Positions 17,148 through 26,237 of a stretch of 64,000 bases of DNA are shown here, piece after piece. Source of the DNA: DAISKN01 sp963716925. Its GTDB lineage: Bacteria > Acidobacteriota > Vicinamibacteria > Marinacidobacterales > SMYC01. A program made the translations under genes and the position numbers. The notes under the pieces are model-generated. The model had not been told where the DNA came from and made no database searches. It saw only the letters and a program-made list of their open reading frames with translations. Positions within the stretch are counted from its first letter, which is position 1; the number at the start of each line of letters is the position of its first letter. The DNA lies in assembly GCA_963716925.1 (NCBI GenBank), contig CAVQUX010000010.1:620001-684000 (forward strand). Direction: 5' to 3'.

Positions 17148-18977
17148 TCAAGGATTCAAGACGCCGCGGCCGGGGACGAGGCTCCTGCCCGGGAGGTCCG
17201 GCGTCGGGTCGATGCCCAGGAGGTCCAGGATCGTGGGGGCCACGTCGAGTGCCTGCACCCGCCCGAGGTTCACTCCCGCTGGAATCCTCGGCCCATAGGC
17301 GGCGAAGATCGCGAGCATGTCGCGGCGCGTGGGAACGAAAACGTGCTCGCCGGAAGGCTCGGTCTTCTCGACGATCTCGGCCGAAGTGGTCGAGGTCGAT
17401 GGGTAATAGCCCGGTGCGAAATCGAGGAACAAATCCCCGGTCGAATCCCCGCCCGGCTGGAGAAGCCCCGAGGTCGAAGGCTCGAAGAAAGCGGTCACGA
17501 TGCGCCCGCCGGAAACGGGATCCTTCAAGCCCGAGAGCGCGCTCCGCACCTCCTCGAGAACCATCGATTTTTCCTCGAAAGGAACGATGCCGCCCGGCCG
17601 ATCGATCGAGTTGACGGCGACCGACGCGTCCGAGAGAGGGGGGGCGAGAGCGCGCGTACGCGACAGATCGATCGAAGGGCCGGGGCCGAGAGCGAGAAGC
17701 CCCGCCTTCTGGAGAGCGACGTTGAGATGGACGAGCTTGTCGATTCCCGACATACCATGGTCGCTCACGACGATGACGTGGGCCCGGTCGTGATCGGCGA
17801 TATCCAGGAGCACACCGAGGAACCGGTCCTGGACCGCGAAGGCCTCGGCGAGAAGCGGCCAGATCTTCTCCGCCCGAGCCTCGTCGTAACCCTCGAGATG
17901 CGGGGCCAGGTAGCCGAAGAGCTCGTGGGCGACGTCGTCGACCACCGGGCTGTAGAGGACGACCAGCCGATAGTCGCGGGAGAGCGCCCATCGCGCCTGG
18001 TCGAGGAGCTGAGTCGCGAGGTGAAGCTCGGTTTGAAGGAACCGGCGCTCGGCCTCGCCCGAGCCTCCCTGCGGGAGAGTCGGACCCAGACCGCCCGCGG
18101 AGTAGGCCATGCCGCCGCCGTTTCCGGAGTAGGCTCGAAGACTCGGGGACTCCTTCTCCAGCAGATCGCCCGGCGACGTCACGAGCTCCGACGTCCCGCT
18201 TCGATAGAGAAGGAAGCTCGACGCGTCGGGAGAGAGCGCGAAGAGCCGTAGAGAGAACCATGTGCTCCTCCCCTCGAGAATCGCGGCGATGGGCACGGAG
18301 AAGGAGCCGGCGTCTCCCGGCTTCAAGCGCGCGATGAAAAGGTCGGGCTCGGACTCGGCCGCGATCTCGAGGCTGTCGAATCCTGGTGCGGGATCGTCGG
18401 GATCGGCGAGAAACACGCCGCGGTAGCGCGACTCCCCTACGCCGAATCGGATCCCGCGGCCGTCGGGCGCGAGGACGTCTTCCCTGGCGAGGACCTCGCC
18501 CCGCGAGACGGCGTCGGTGTAGCCGTAAACGACGTCGAGTTCGGCCCGCGGCCGAAACGGATAGACCTGAGGCGCGTGAAAGACATAGCTCGCAAGGCCT
18601 TGAGCGGCGGCCGTCACCCAGACGGGCTCGGCGCGCAGCGCGTCGGAATAAAAGCCGTTCAGAGTTTCGAGCCGGCTCCCGGCGGACTTGGGGACCCGGA
18701 GCAGCGAATTGCCCGTGATGCCGCTCGCGTGGCCGTGCCGACCGGTGAACAGGAGCGCGTGCGCGGCCGCGGTCTTCGTGGGAAAGCTCGTCACCATCCC
18801 GTCCGACCACGCGCCCCCGCGCACCATGCGAGCGAAGCTTGGAAGCTTCTCCTCGGCCAGCAGCCGGGACGTCGTCGCGTAGCCGGCGCCGTCGAAGGAG
18901 ACGACGATGACCCGCGGAGCGTCCCCCGCCTCGCCGGTCGCCTGGAGCGCGAGCGCCGCCGCGAGAATCAGGTTCAA
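17148..18977 (-). CDS. Exported type I phosphodiesterase/alkaline phosphatase-superfamily enzyme
   Basis: 609 aa. A short hydrophobic N-terminus (NLILAAALALQATG) suggests export. Metal and nucleophile motifs of the nucleotide pyrophosphatase branch are visible: VIVVSFDGAG, FPTKTAAAH (catalytic Thr), VVDDVAHE and VIVVSDHGMSG. The tail ends in a typical APTILDLLGI. Start is TTG 18975-18977, overlapping the peptidase stop (TTGA), as no ATG or GTG precedes the signal in frame. It is coupled to the upstream S9 peptidase. Substrate could be a phosphodiester or phosphonate; it cannot be specified. Confidence 0.82.
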   Translation of the reverse strand: MNLILAAALALQATGEAGDAPRVIVVSFDGAGYATTSRLLAEEKLPSFARMVRGGAWSDGMVTSFPTKTAAAHALLFTGRHGHASGITGNSLLRVPKSAGSRLETLNGFYSDALRAEPVWVTAAAQGLASYVFHAPQVYPFRPRAELDVVYGYTDAVSRGEVLAREDVLAPDGRGIRFGVGESRYRGVFLADPDDPAPGFDSLEIAAESEPDLFIARLKPGDAGSFSVPIAAILEGRSTWFSLRLFALSPDASSFLLYRSGTSELVTSPGDLLEKESPSLRAYSGNGGGMAYSAGGLGPTLPQGGSGEAERRFLQTELHLATQLLDQARWALSRDYRLVVLYSPVVDDVAHELFGYLAPHLEGYDEARAEKIWPLLAEAFAVQDRFLGVLLDIADHDRAHVIVVSDHGMSGIDKLVHLNVALQKAGLLALGPGPSIDLSRTRALAPPLSDASVAVNSIDRPGGIVPFEEKSMVLEEVRSALSGLKDPVSGGRIVTAFFEPSTSGLLQPGGDSTGDLFLDFAPGYYPSTSTTSAEIVEKTEPSGEHVFVPTRRDMLAIFAAYGPRIPAGVNLGRVQALDVAPTILDLLGIDPTPDLPGRSLVPGRGVLNP

Positions 18978-21019
18978 GGACCGCCCAGATATCGGTCCCA
19001 CCACAGGAGCTCGTGATGGTAGCGATGAACCACGTTCCAGGGCTTCCAACCGCCGTGGTAGGAGTCCGGATAGCGTATGAACTTCGCCTCGACACCGAGC
19101 TTCTTGTACGCGGTGTACATCTGCTCGGCCTGCTCGGCGGGGACGCGGAGATCGCTTTCTCCGTGGACGAAGAGTGTCGGAGTGCGTACGTTCGCGATGT
19201 AGTTTATCGGCGACTGCCTCTGAAGGAGCGAACCGCCTTCGTCCTCCCAGGGCGGACCGTAGAACTCGCTCTCCTTGGTGCGCGGAATGTCCGCGGTGCC
19301 GTAGTCGCTCACCCAGTTCGAGATCCCGGCTCCCGAGATCGCCGCCGCGAAACGATGGTCGTGGGTCACGATCCAGTTCGTCAGGAAGCCTCCGTAGGAA
19401 TAGCCGGTCACTCCCATGCGCGCTTCGTCGATGGCGTATTTCGATCGGGCGTAGTCCACTCCCGCGAGGACGTCCTCGCTGTCGAGATTCCCCCAGCCCC
19501 CGCCCCACGTGGCCCAGAGAAAGTCCTCGCCATAGCCGGTCGAGCCCCGCGGGTTGGTGTAGAGCACCAGGTAGCCCTTCGCGGCCCAGAGCTGGAACTG
19601 GAAGGAGAATTCGTGGCCGTAAGCTCCGTGCGGTCCTCCATGAATGGCGAGGAGGAAGGGATAACGCCGTGCCTGCGGATCGTAGCCCGGGGGAAGGAGC
19701 ACGAAGCCTTCGATCTGGGTCCCGTCGTTGCTCTCGTAGCGCACCGTCTCGGGAGCGGCGAGCGTCAGGCCTGCGACCGAATCGCGGCCGAAGCTCGAAA
19801 GCCGCCTCTCCCCCGTCCCGTCCGTCGCCGCGACGAAGACGTCGGTGGGCTCGCTTCCGCTCCCGGCGGCATAGGCCATCCTCGTGAAGTCCCGCGAGAA
19901 AGAAAATCCCGCGAGCTGACGATCTCCCGAAGTCACCTGGGAGACTTCGCCCCCCCCGTCCGCGGGTACGCGAAACAGGTGATTCCCGCCGCTGACCTCG
20001 GCCTCGAAGTAGACGCGATCCCCGTCTCGACTGAAGCTCGGCGGCCCCGGGCGAAGGTCCCAGGAAGCGGTGACGTTCGTCATGCGACCCGTCTCGAGCT
20101 CCATGACGTACACGTCGAGCGGCGCCCCGCGGTCGGCCTTCTCCCGGATGAGGAGCGAAAGGCCTTTCTCCCGCAGAAACGCGACGCGACGACCGTCGGG
20201 AGAGAAGACCGGCGATTCGTGCGCGAACCCGTCGTCGGTCAGCCGCTTCGCCTCACAGCCCGGAGCCTTCCTCTCGACGAGCCAGAGATCGGGTCGCTCG
20301 TAGATGCGCTCGTCGCGCTGGTGGGAGTTGGCGACTACGATCAGCCTCTCGCCATCGGGGCTCCACGCGGCCGCCGACACGTCGAACCCGAAGCAGGTCA
20401 GGCGTCGGTGCTCCGCGCCCTCCGGATCGTCGGTCGACGCCAGGTAAAGCTCCAGAGGAGGGCTCTCGTGGGGATCCGTGGGGTCGGGCAGGTAGCCCTT
20501 GCCGTCGAATCGAAACTGGAGCCAATCGTACATCTTCCCGAAGAAGCGCTCTTCGATCTTCTTCGCGCGGGCGGAGGGCTCGGCGCGAGGAACCTCGGGA
20601 GGCGTCTTCCGGGCATAGACCATGAACTTCCCGTCGGCGCTGAACACCGGCGTCTCTTCGATTCCTTTGATCTGAAACGCCTCGCCGAAGCCGTCCGTCC
20701 GGAAGAACCAGATCGAGGACGCACTCTCATCCGACGCATCGCGCCGGGAGCGGAACGTCAGCCATCCGCCGTCCGGGCTGAAGCGCGGCCCGGACGCGTC
20801 GAAGCCCGGAAGAGAGAGACGGCGGGGCTTGGATTCTTCCGCGGCGCTCGCGAGCCAGAGCTCGCTGCGGCGGCGGTTGCCCTCCTCATCGATCGAGCGC
20901 CTCGTGAAGGCCACGAACCGGCCGTCGGGGGAGATGGCGGGCTCGTCGGCGCTCTCGATTCGGTAGTAATCCTCGACTTCGAGCAGTGCGAACGCGAAAA
21001 GCAGTCGGCCAAGAATCAT
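18974..21019 (-). CDS. S9 family peptidase (acylaminoacyl/dipeptidyl peptidase type)
   Basis: 681-aa serine peptidase. The N-terminal half is a beta-propeller of WD40-like PD40 repeats (AISPDGRFVAFTRR, FSPDGRRVAFLRE). The C-terminal alpha/beta hydrolase has the nucleophile GYSYGGF, the acid in HGESDLRVP and the histidine in DSYHGGW. The first 12 residues (MILGRLLFAFAL) are weakly hydrophobic, so export is possible. It clips short peptides in other bacteria. A TATAAT-like box at 21027-21032 lies very close to the ATG. Confidence 0.92.
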   Translation of the reverse strand: MILGRLLFAFALLEVEDYYRIESADEPAISPDGRFVAFTRRSIDEEGNRRRSELWLASAAEESKPRRLSLPGFDASGPRFSPDGGWLTFRSRRDASDESASSIWFFRTDGFGEAFQIKGIEETPVFSADGKFMVYARKTPPEVPRAEPSARAKKIEERFFGKMYDWLQFRFDGKGYLPDPTDPHESPPLELYLASTDDPEGAEHRRLTCFGFDVSAAAWSPDGERLIVVANSHQRDERIYERPDLWLVERKAPGCEAKRLTDDGFAHESPVFSPDGRRVAFLREKGLSLLIREKADRGAPLDVYVMELETGRMTNVTASWDLRPGPPSFSRDGDRVYFEAEVSGGNHLFRVPADGGGEVSQVTSGDRQLAGFSFSRDFTRMAYAAGSGSEPTDVFVAATDGTGERRLSSFGRDSVAGLTLAAPETVRYESNDGTQIEGFVLLPPGYDPQARRYPFLLAIHGGPHGAYGHEFSFQFQLWAAKGYLVLYTNPRGSTGYGEDFLWATWGGGWGNLDSEDVLAGVDYARSKYAIDEARMGVTGYSYGGFLTNWIVTHDHRFAAAISGAGISNWVSDYGTADIPRTKESEFYGPPWEDEGGSLLQRQSPINYIANVRTPTLFVHGESDLRVPAEQAEQMYTAYKKLGVEAKFIRYPDSYHGGWKPWNVVHRYHHELLWWDRYLGGP

Positions 21020-21070
21020 GGTGAGTTATAATATCCGAAAGACCCAGCGGACAACTTCCAGGGCCTTGGA

Positions 21071-22069
21071 TTGCGTCTGGCGATGCTTCTGTTCATCGTA
21101 TCGGCGGCTTCCTTCTTGGCGGGGGCGAGAGAGCCCTCGGAGCGGGACCGCGCGCTCGCGGCGTTCGTCGACGAGATGGTCGCGAGGCACGGCTTCACCC
21201 GGGAAGAGCTCGACGAGGCCTTCGGCTCGGCGCGGTCGGTTCCCCAGATCGTGGAGCTCATGGAGCGTTCCGCGAGCCCGAGGCCCTGGGACGAGTATCG
21301 ATCGATCTTCGTCACCTCCGAAAAAATCGCGGGGGGCGCGCGCTTCTGGGACGAGAACGCGGACGCCCTGGAGCTCGCCCGGCAGAGATACGGTGTTCCC
21401 GAGGAGGTCGTGACCGCGGTCATCGGCATCGAGACTCACTACGGAAGGAACCGCGGGCGATTCAAGGTTCTCGACGCGCTCGCGACCCTCGCGTTCGATT
21501 ATCCGCGGCGCGCGAGCGAGTTTCGGCTGGAGCTGGAGCACTTCCTGCTTCTGAGCCGGGAGGAGTCCATTCCCCTCGGCGCTCCCCTGGGGTCTTATGC
21601 CGGCGCGATGGGGATCGCCCAGTTCATGCCGGGGAGCTATCGACGCTACGCCATCGACTTCGACGGGGACGGAAGGCGCGATTTGTTCGAGAACCGCCGT
21701 GACGCGATCGGAAGCATCGCCAACTACCTCACCGCGCATGGGTGGCAGCGCAACGCTCCCGTAGCCGTGCCGGCGGAAGTCTCCGCTTCCGGCACCGAGG
21801 CCTTCCGCTCGGGAAAGCTCTCGACCCGCTACCGTCTTTCGGAGCTTCTGGCCTTCGGCGTCCGGCCGAACCCCGCGCAACCGGAGGCCGCGCGCGCCAT
21901 CCCCTTGACCCTCAAGAACCGTTCGGGGTCGGAGTACTGGCTGGGCTTCGATAACTTCTACGTGATCACCCGCTACAACCAGAGCATCTACTACGCCATG
22001 GCGGTTCACCAGCTGAGCGAGGAGATCCGGAGCCGGCACGAGCTTTCCCGAGCCGTCGTCGACCCTTGA
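21071..22069 (+). CDS. mltB: Lytic murein transglycosylase B family
   Basis: 332-aa periplasmic peptidoglycan lytic enzyme. Signal peptide MRLAMLLFIVSAASFLAGA; catalytic glutamate in VIGIETHYGRN (near residue 120); fold signature GAMGIAQFMPGSYRRYAIDFDGDG; C-terminal WLGFDNFYVITRYNQS with the NxSxxYA active-site wall. Start is TTG 21071, or ATG 21083 four codons later; neither has a strong ribosome site. It is divergent from the S9 peptidase by 51 bp. Confidence 0.9.
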   Translation: MRLAMLLFIVSAASFLAGAREPSERDRALAAFVDEMVARHGFTREELDEAFGSARSVPQIVELMERSASPRPWDEYRSIFVTSEKIAGGARFWDENADALELARQRYGVPEEVVTAVIGIETHYGRNRGRFKVLDALATLAFDYPRRASEFRLELEHFLLLSREESIPLGAPLGSYAGAMGIAQFMPGSYRRYAIDFDGDGRRDLFENRRDAIGSIANYLTAHGWQRNAPVAVPAEVSASGTEAFRSGKLSTRYRLSELLAFGVRPNPAQPEAARAIPLTLKNRSGSEYWLGFDNFYVITRYNQSIYYAMAVHQLSEEIRSRHELSRAVVDP

Positions 22070-22346
22070 GCCCGAATCGCCGAACGAACGGGGCTTTTCC
22101 ACGCTTTCATGCACAAGAGAAAGCGCGTGTAACCGCGCCGTGATGTTATTCCCGAAGCGCCTTCGTCTCCAGAAGTCCGCGGCGCCGGCGGACGAAGAAA
22201 CCGGGGATGCATCGAAGGGAGTCCGAATGAACCGCTGCTCAACTCTTGTGCAGAGTGTTACGCGACCATAAATAGAGCGGCCGGCAGGGTCCCACGACAC
22301 AGTTTTTGCACAAGGTTTTCCACAAAACCTGTGAGTTCCGGCGATC
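22070..22346. other. 277-bp gap with DnaA-box-like motifs and inverted repeats
   Basis: No gene seen. TTTTGCACA (22304-22312) and TTTTCCACA (22316-22324) both fit the DnaA-box consensus TTWTNCACA, in the same orientation, and TTTTCCACG (22095-22103) is one base off. AGGTTTT-CCAC-AAAACCT (22313-22330) is a perfect small hairpin just before the 3' end of the minus-strand deacylase gene. TGCACAAGAG (22110-22119) is repeated inverted at 22243-22252. Confidence 0.45.
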
Positions 22347-23366
22347 CTACCTTCTGGGCGCCGCGATCATGGCGACGGGCTCGCCCTCGGAAATCGGAGG
22401 CGTCGCCACCACGTAGAGGACTTCCCCCGCGAACGGCGCCTCGACCCGCGCGATCTCTCGTCCGAAGAAATCGGTGACGATCGCGAGTAGACTTCCCGGG
22501 GCGACGCTGTGCCCCGGTTGGACTTTGGGATGGAGGACTCCCGTCCTGGGGCTCGTGAGAACCTGCGAAGGCTCGAGAAAGACCGGATGAGCGACGGAAT
22601 CGGGCTCGCCGTCGAGCATGCGGTAATGCCGGAGAACGCTCGTCACTCCATCCGCGACTCGCTCGACGGAGGCTTCGTCGGTCTGTCCCAGAGAGCCCGA
22701 CTCCGCGGTGAAGGCGGGGATGCCGCGAGTGATCGCGGTGGCGTCGCAGAAGGTGGAGGTCTCGGGGCTCGAGGGTCGGGAGCGGTCGACGAGGATGTGA
22801 TCGATCCCGAACGCGAGAATCAATTCTTCGATCTTGGCGTCGATCGCCGCCTCGCCGGTGACCGGCATGTAGACGAACGGCCGGAGCCACTCGTTGCCGT
22901 CCCCGCCATGAAGGTCGATGACATAGTCCGCCTTCTCGATCACCTCCTCGGTGATGAAGTAGGCGATGCGCTCGCTGGATGTGCCGTCGGGCTTCCCCGG
23001 GTAGACCCGATTCAGGTTCTTTCCATCCACGGGGCTTCGGTAGACCGTCCGCGCCAGAAACGACGGCATGGCAGCCACGTGAACCATGACGACGGAACCC
23101 CGAAGCTCGGAGGGCCGAACGCGCGCGAGCACTCGCTGTAGCGCGAGGATCGGAGCGTACTCGTAGCCGTGGTTTCCGGCGATGAGCGCCAGCACCGGTC
23201 CCGGGGCGGCGCCGTGAATCACGGTGACCGGCAGCTCGGTCGCCGCATCCGATCCCCCGCCCATCGGAACCATGCGAGAGACGAGGGTGCCGGGCTCGGC
23301 GGTAATACCCCCGATGGTGATGGACGCGGCGATCGTGGCCGAAAGTAGAAGGCTCATGCTCGTCAT
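22347..23366 (-). CDS. Succinylglutamate desuccinylase/aspartoacylase family deacylase
   Basis: About 339 aa, M14-like zinc hydrolase. Signal peptide MTSMSLLLSATIAASITIGG suggests export. Zinc ligands are visible in AGNHGYEYAP (His, Glu) and DLHGGDGNE (His); SPVDGKNLNRVYPG is the conserved substrate loop. A C-terminal lipoyl-like beta domain (GEVLYVVATPPISEGEPV) ends the protein. Start ATG 23366 or 23357; the first overlaps the divergent apaG start by 2 bp. It probably removes an acyl group from an amino acid or peptide; the exact substrate is unknown. Confidence 0.85.
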   Translation of the reverse strand: MTSMSLLLSATIAASITIGGITAEPGTLVSRMVPMGGGSDAATELPVTVIHGAAPGPVLALIAGNHGYEYAPILALQRVLARVRPSELRGSVVMVHVAAMPSFLARTVYRSPVDGKNLNRVYPGKPDGTSSERIAYFITEEVIEKADYVIDLHGGDGNEWLRPFVYMPVTGEAAIDAKIEELILAFGIDHILVDRSRPSSPETSTFCDATAITRGIPAFTAESGSLGQTDEASVERVADGVTSVLRHYRMLDGEPDSVAHPVFLEPSQVLTSPRTGVLHPKVQPGHSVAPGSLLAIVTDFFGREIARVEAPFAGEVLYVVATPPISEGEPVAMIAAPRR

Positions 23367-23802
23367 GGTACGATATCCGCGCCACGTAACGGAATTGGAC
23401 GGAAGACAGCAGGTGTTCACATCGGAAGCGCTCACTCGGGGTGTCCGGGTCAAGGTCGTGTCCCGCTATTCGCCCGAGCATTCGCATCCGGAGCAGAACC
23501 GATGGTTTTTTCTCTACACCGTCGAGATCTCGAACGAGGGCACGGCGACCGTTCAACTCCTGAGCCGGCACTGGATCGTGGAGAACGCCGATCATCAGGT
23601 CGAGGAGGTCCGCGGCCCGGGTGTGGTGGGCCAGCAGCCGGTTCTCGGCCCCGGCGAGTCGTTCGAATATACTTCCGGCTGCCCCCTGACCACTCCCTTC
23701 GGTTCGATGCGCGGCACCTACCAGATGGTGACCCAGGACGGCGGCCGCTTCGATGCGACAATCGCGCCGTTCACGCTCAGCGAGCCCTACACGGTGCACT
23801 GA
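23365..23802 (+). CDS. apaG: ApaG domain protein
   Basis: 145 aa, immunoglobulin-like ApaG/DUF525 fold. Seen: SEALTRGVRVKVVSRYSPEHS, FLYTVEISNEGTATVQLLSRHWIVEN, GVVGQQPVLGPGESFEYTSGCPL and MRGTYQMV, the family's core. About 15-20 residues longer at the N-terminus than E. coli ApaG (125 aa), so the true start may lie downstream. ApaG function is unsettled (linked to cobalt resistance and Mg efflux; related domains bind F-box or polymerase partners). It heads a plus-strand run with a methyltransferase and RluA. Confidence 0.88.
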   Translation: MVRYPRHVTELDGRQQVFTSEALTRGVRVKVVSRYSPEHSHPEQNRWFFLYTVEISNEGTATVQLLSRHWIVENADHQVEEVRGPGVVGQQPVLGPGESFEYTSGCPLTTPFGSMRGTYQMVTQDGGRFDATIAPFTLSEPYTVH

Positions 23803-23821
23803 AGGCCGCCCCACTCCCACC

Positions 23822-24640
23822 TTGCCGCGCTCGACGAAACGGAAACTGACGGCGAGAACCGCCGACAAGCACGTCCTCTATCAGGAGAGCGTGCAGTCGC
23901 CCGAAAGCGACGCGCGGTTCTTCATCCGGTACTTCCGGAAACTCGCCGGGCGTCCGCTCCGGATCCTCCGCGAGGACTTCTGCGGAACCGCGCTCCTGTG
24001 CTGCGAGTTCGTGCGCCTGCACCGGGACAACATCGCCATCGGCGTCGACCTCGACGCTACCACCCTCCGCTGGGCCGAAGTCCACAACCTCAGCCGCCTC
24101 CCGCCTCCCATGCGAGAGCGCGTCCATCTCGTACGGACGAACGTGCTCGATCTGAGGCGGCCGAAGGTCGACGCCGTCGCCGCCCTCAACTTCAGCTACT
24201 CCGTGTTCAAGACCCGCCGGGAGATGGGCGCCTATATCAAGACCGCTTACGCCGCCCTCTCGTCCGGAGGTATGTTGTTCCTCGACGCCTGGGGAGGCGG
24301 GGAGACGCAGTTCATCCTCGAGGAACGGCGGCGACTTCACGGTTTCAACTACGTCTGGGACCAGGCAGCGTTCGATCCGATCACCCACGAGATCCTGTGC
24401 AAGATTCACTTCGAGTTCCGCGACGGCACCCGCATGCGGAACGCATTCGTCTACGACTGGCGGCTCTGGACCCTCCCCGAGCTTCGCGAGCTCCTGTTCG
24501 ACGCGGGCTTCGCCGACGTCCATGTGCTCTGGGAGGGAACCGACCGCAAGACGGGGAAGGGCAACGGCATCTTCCGGCGCGTCGCCCGCGGCGGCGACGA
24601 GAAAGCCTGGGTGGCGTACGTGGTAGGACGGAAGCCGTGA
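23822..24640 (+). CDS. Class I SAM-dependent methyltransferase
   Basis: 272 aa from TTG 23822. Seen: REDFCGTALLCCEFVR as the glycine-poor motif I, GVDLDATTLRWAEVHN as motif II, and VDAVAALNFSYSVFKTR as the substrate face. An AGG-rich loop GGETQF and DWRLWTLPELRELLFDAGF close the fold. An upstream ATG at 23753 would overlap apaG by 50 bp and has no family support. Its stop overlaps the start of the RluA gene (GTGA). Substrate unknown; the setting beside a pseudouridine synthase makes RNA or protein modification possible. Confidence 0.78.
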   Translation: MPRSTKRKLTARTADKHVLYQESVQSPESDARFFIRYFRKLAGRPLRILREDFCGTALLCCEFVRLHRDNIAIGVDLDATTLRWAEVHNLSRLPPPMRERVHLVRTNVLDLRRPKVDAVAALNFSYSVFKTRREMGAYIKTAYAALSSGGMLFLDAWGGGETQFILEERRRLHGFNYVWDQAAFDPITHEILCKIHFEFRDGTRMRNAFVYDWRLWTLPELRELLFDAGFADVHVLWEGTDRKTGKGNGIFRRVARGGDEKAWVAYVVGRKP

Positions 24641-25536
24641 CTCTCAATCGCGGATTTCGATATCGCGAGCGCCTGGGTGAGTCGGCGGAGGGGCGCACTC
24701 TGCTCGCTTACTTGAGCGAGCGCTATCGACACTCGTCCACCCTCGAATGGCAGGGGCGCATCGACGGCGGGCTGGTGCTCGTCGAGGGCGTTCCCGCGCC
24801 CGCGGACAGGACGCTTGCCGCGGGAGAGTCGCTCGTCTGGAACCGTCCAGCCTGGCGGGAGCCCGAAGCTCCCACGAGCTTCGCCTTGCTTTACCAGGAC
24901 GAAGACGTTCTCGGCGTCGCCAAGCCCGCGGGGCTTCCAACGCTTCCGGGCGGAAGCTTTCTCGAGAACACCCTTCTCGCCCGCGTCCGTCGCCGATACC
25001 CGGGCGCCTCGCCCCTCCACCGGCTCGGACGGGGGACTTCGGGAATCGTGCTCTTCGCGCTGAGCCCCGAGGCGCGGCGCGCTCTCACCCGGTCCTGGGA
25101 GAGCGATGTGGAGCGAACCTACCGCGCCCTCGTCACCGGCCGATTTCCGGGAGGCGAGACGATTCTCGAGCACAGAATCGGGCTCGTGCCCCACCGCCTT
25201 CTCGGCTCGGTCCACGCCGTGAGCCCGGCGGGGAAGCGGGCGCGAACCCGCGCTCGTCTTCTCGAGCACCGCGGGGACCGTTCCCTCGTGGAGGTCGAGA
25301 TCGAGACCGGGCGGACGCATCAGATCCGCATTCACCTCGCGGCCGCGGGCCACCCGCTCGTGGGCGACGCGCTCTACCCCGCGGGCGGCGTCCCAGAACC
25401 GGACGGAAACGCGCTTCCCGGCGCCGCCGGCTATCACCTCCACGCGCATCGAGTGCGCTTTCCCCATCCGCGCACGTCTCGGAAGGTCGAGATCCACTGC
25501 GGCCCCCCGCCGCTCTATCGCGCGGGGACGGAGTGA
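24637..25536 (+). CDS. RluA-family pseudouridine synthase with altered catalytic motif
   Basis: 299 aa. An S4-like N-terminal region (RYRHSSTLEWQGRIDGGLVLVEG) precedes the synthase domain (LLYQDEDVLGVAKPAGLPT). The conserved HRLDxxTSG motif reads HRLGRGTSG, so the aspartate that is catalytic in RluA is glycine. TGRTHQIRIHLAAAGHPLVGD and the C-terminal HRVRFPHP are otherwise typical. GTG 24637 overlaps the previous stop (GTGA). Either the protein uses another residue, as an unusual subfamily, or it binds RNA without isomerising uridine. Confidence 0.88.
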   Translation: MTLNRGFRYRERLGESAEGRTLLAYLSERYRHSSTLEWQGRIDGGLVLVEGVPAPADRTLAAGESLVWNRPAWREPEAPTSFALLYQDEDVLGVAKPAGLPTLPGGSFLENTLLARVRRRYPGASPLHRLGRGTSGIVLFALSPEARRALTRSWESDVERTYRALVTGRFPGGETILEHRIGLVPHRLLGSVHAVSPAGKRARTRARLLEHRGDRSLVEVEIETGRTHQIRIHLAAAGHPLVGDALYPAGGVPEPDGNALPGAAGYHLHAHRVRFPHPRTSRKVEIHCGPPPLYRAGTE

Positions 25537-26231
25537 GCCTCCTACTGCTCGGTCTCGCCGCGCTCCAGAGCGCCGTCGAGGTGCGGCAGATCGTCTCTTT
25601 CCGATTCCTTCCGGGGAAAACCGCGGAGGCGATCCGGATCTTCCGCGAAGAGGCGCTTCCACTCTACCAGGCCGACGCCGCGATGCTCCGGTTCCGCGCC
25701 TACCGTGAGGTCGAGAGCCCGGAGCCGCTCGACCTCGTGGTGATCTCGACCTTCCGCGGGATGGAGGGAATGGACGCTTCGAACCGCGTGCTGGCCGAGG
25801 AGGCGTCGAAGCGCGACACCCGCGTGGGAGAGATCTACGGAAGGATCGCGGCCTCGAGCGACGGCCATCGCGACGAGTTCGTGGAAGTTCATCCCGGCCT
25901 CTCCTGGGGCGACGTGGACGGCGCGGCTCTGGTGGTCCTCGTCCGCCTGCGGCTCGCGCCCGGACGCCGCTCCGACTACGACAGGCTGCTCCGGGAGCGC
26001 GTGGTGCCCTGGGAAAAGGAGCATCGCCTCGTCCTCGGAAGCGAGAGCGGCCGTTTCCTGGTGGCGGATGGCTTCGACTACTTCCGAATCCTCGGGATCT
26101 CGAGCCTCGGCGACTGGCATCGGTACGTCGAGTCCATTCGAACGGCGCCCTTCGCCGCCGAGATCGAAGGATGGACCGCCGAGTCGAGCCAGGGTATCCT
26201 CGCCCCGGTACGCGAGCTCTCGGTCCGGTAG
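25533..26231 (+). CDS. Exported protein of unknown function, dimeric alpha/beta-barrel-like
   Basis: 232 aa from GTG 25533 (GTGA overlap with the RluA gene). N-terminus SLLLLGLAALQSAVE is a short signal-like stretch. It then shows two related halves: VRQIVSFRFLPGKTAEAIRIFREEALPLYQ (shortened here to its start VRQIVSFRFLPGK) and LVVLVRLRLAPGRRSDYDRL. Each resembles the NIPSNAP/antibiotic-monooxygenase ferredoxin-like half barrel. I see no catalytic signature. Function not recognised. Confidence 0.68.
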   Translation: MSLLLLGLAALQSAVEVRQIVSFRFLPGKTAEAIRIFREEALPLYQADAAMLRFRAYREVESPEPLDLVVISTFRGMEGMDASNRVLAEEASKRDTRVGEIYGRIAASSDGHRDEFVEVHPGLSWGDVDGAALVVLVRLRLAPGRRSDYDRLLRERVVPWEKEHRLVLGSESGRFLVADGFDYFRILGISSLGDWHRYVESIRTAPFAAEIEGWTAESSQGILAPVRELSVR

Positions 26232-26237
26232 GAAACC

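Noticed and set aside
19013..21031. 672-aa plus-strand frame over the S9 peptidase
   Set aside because: Antisense shadow; no recognisable motif, whereas the minus strand has the full catalytic triad.
22095..22330. Chromosomal origin of replication
   Set aside because: Only two exact DnaA boxes, no AT-rich unwinding region and none of the usual oriC neighbours (dnaA, dnaN, gidA, rpmH).
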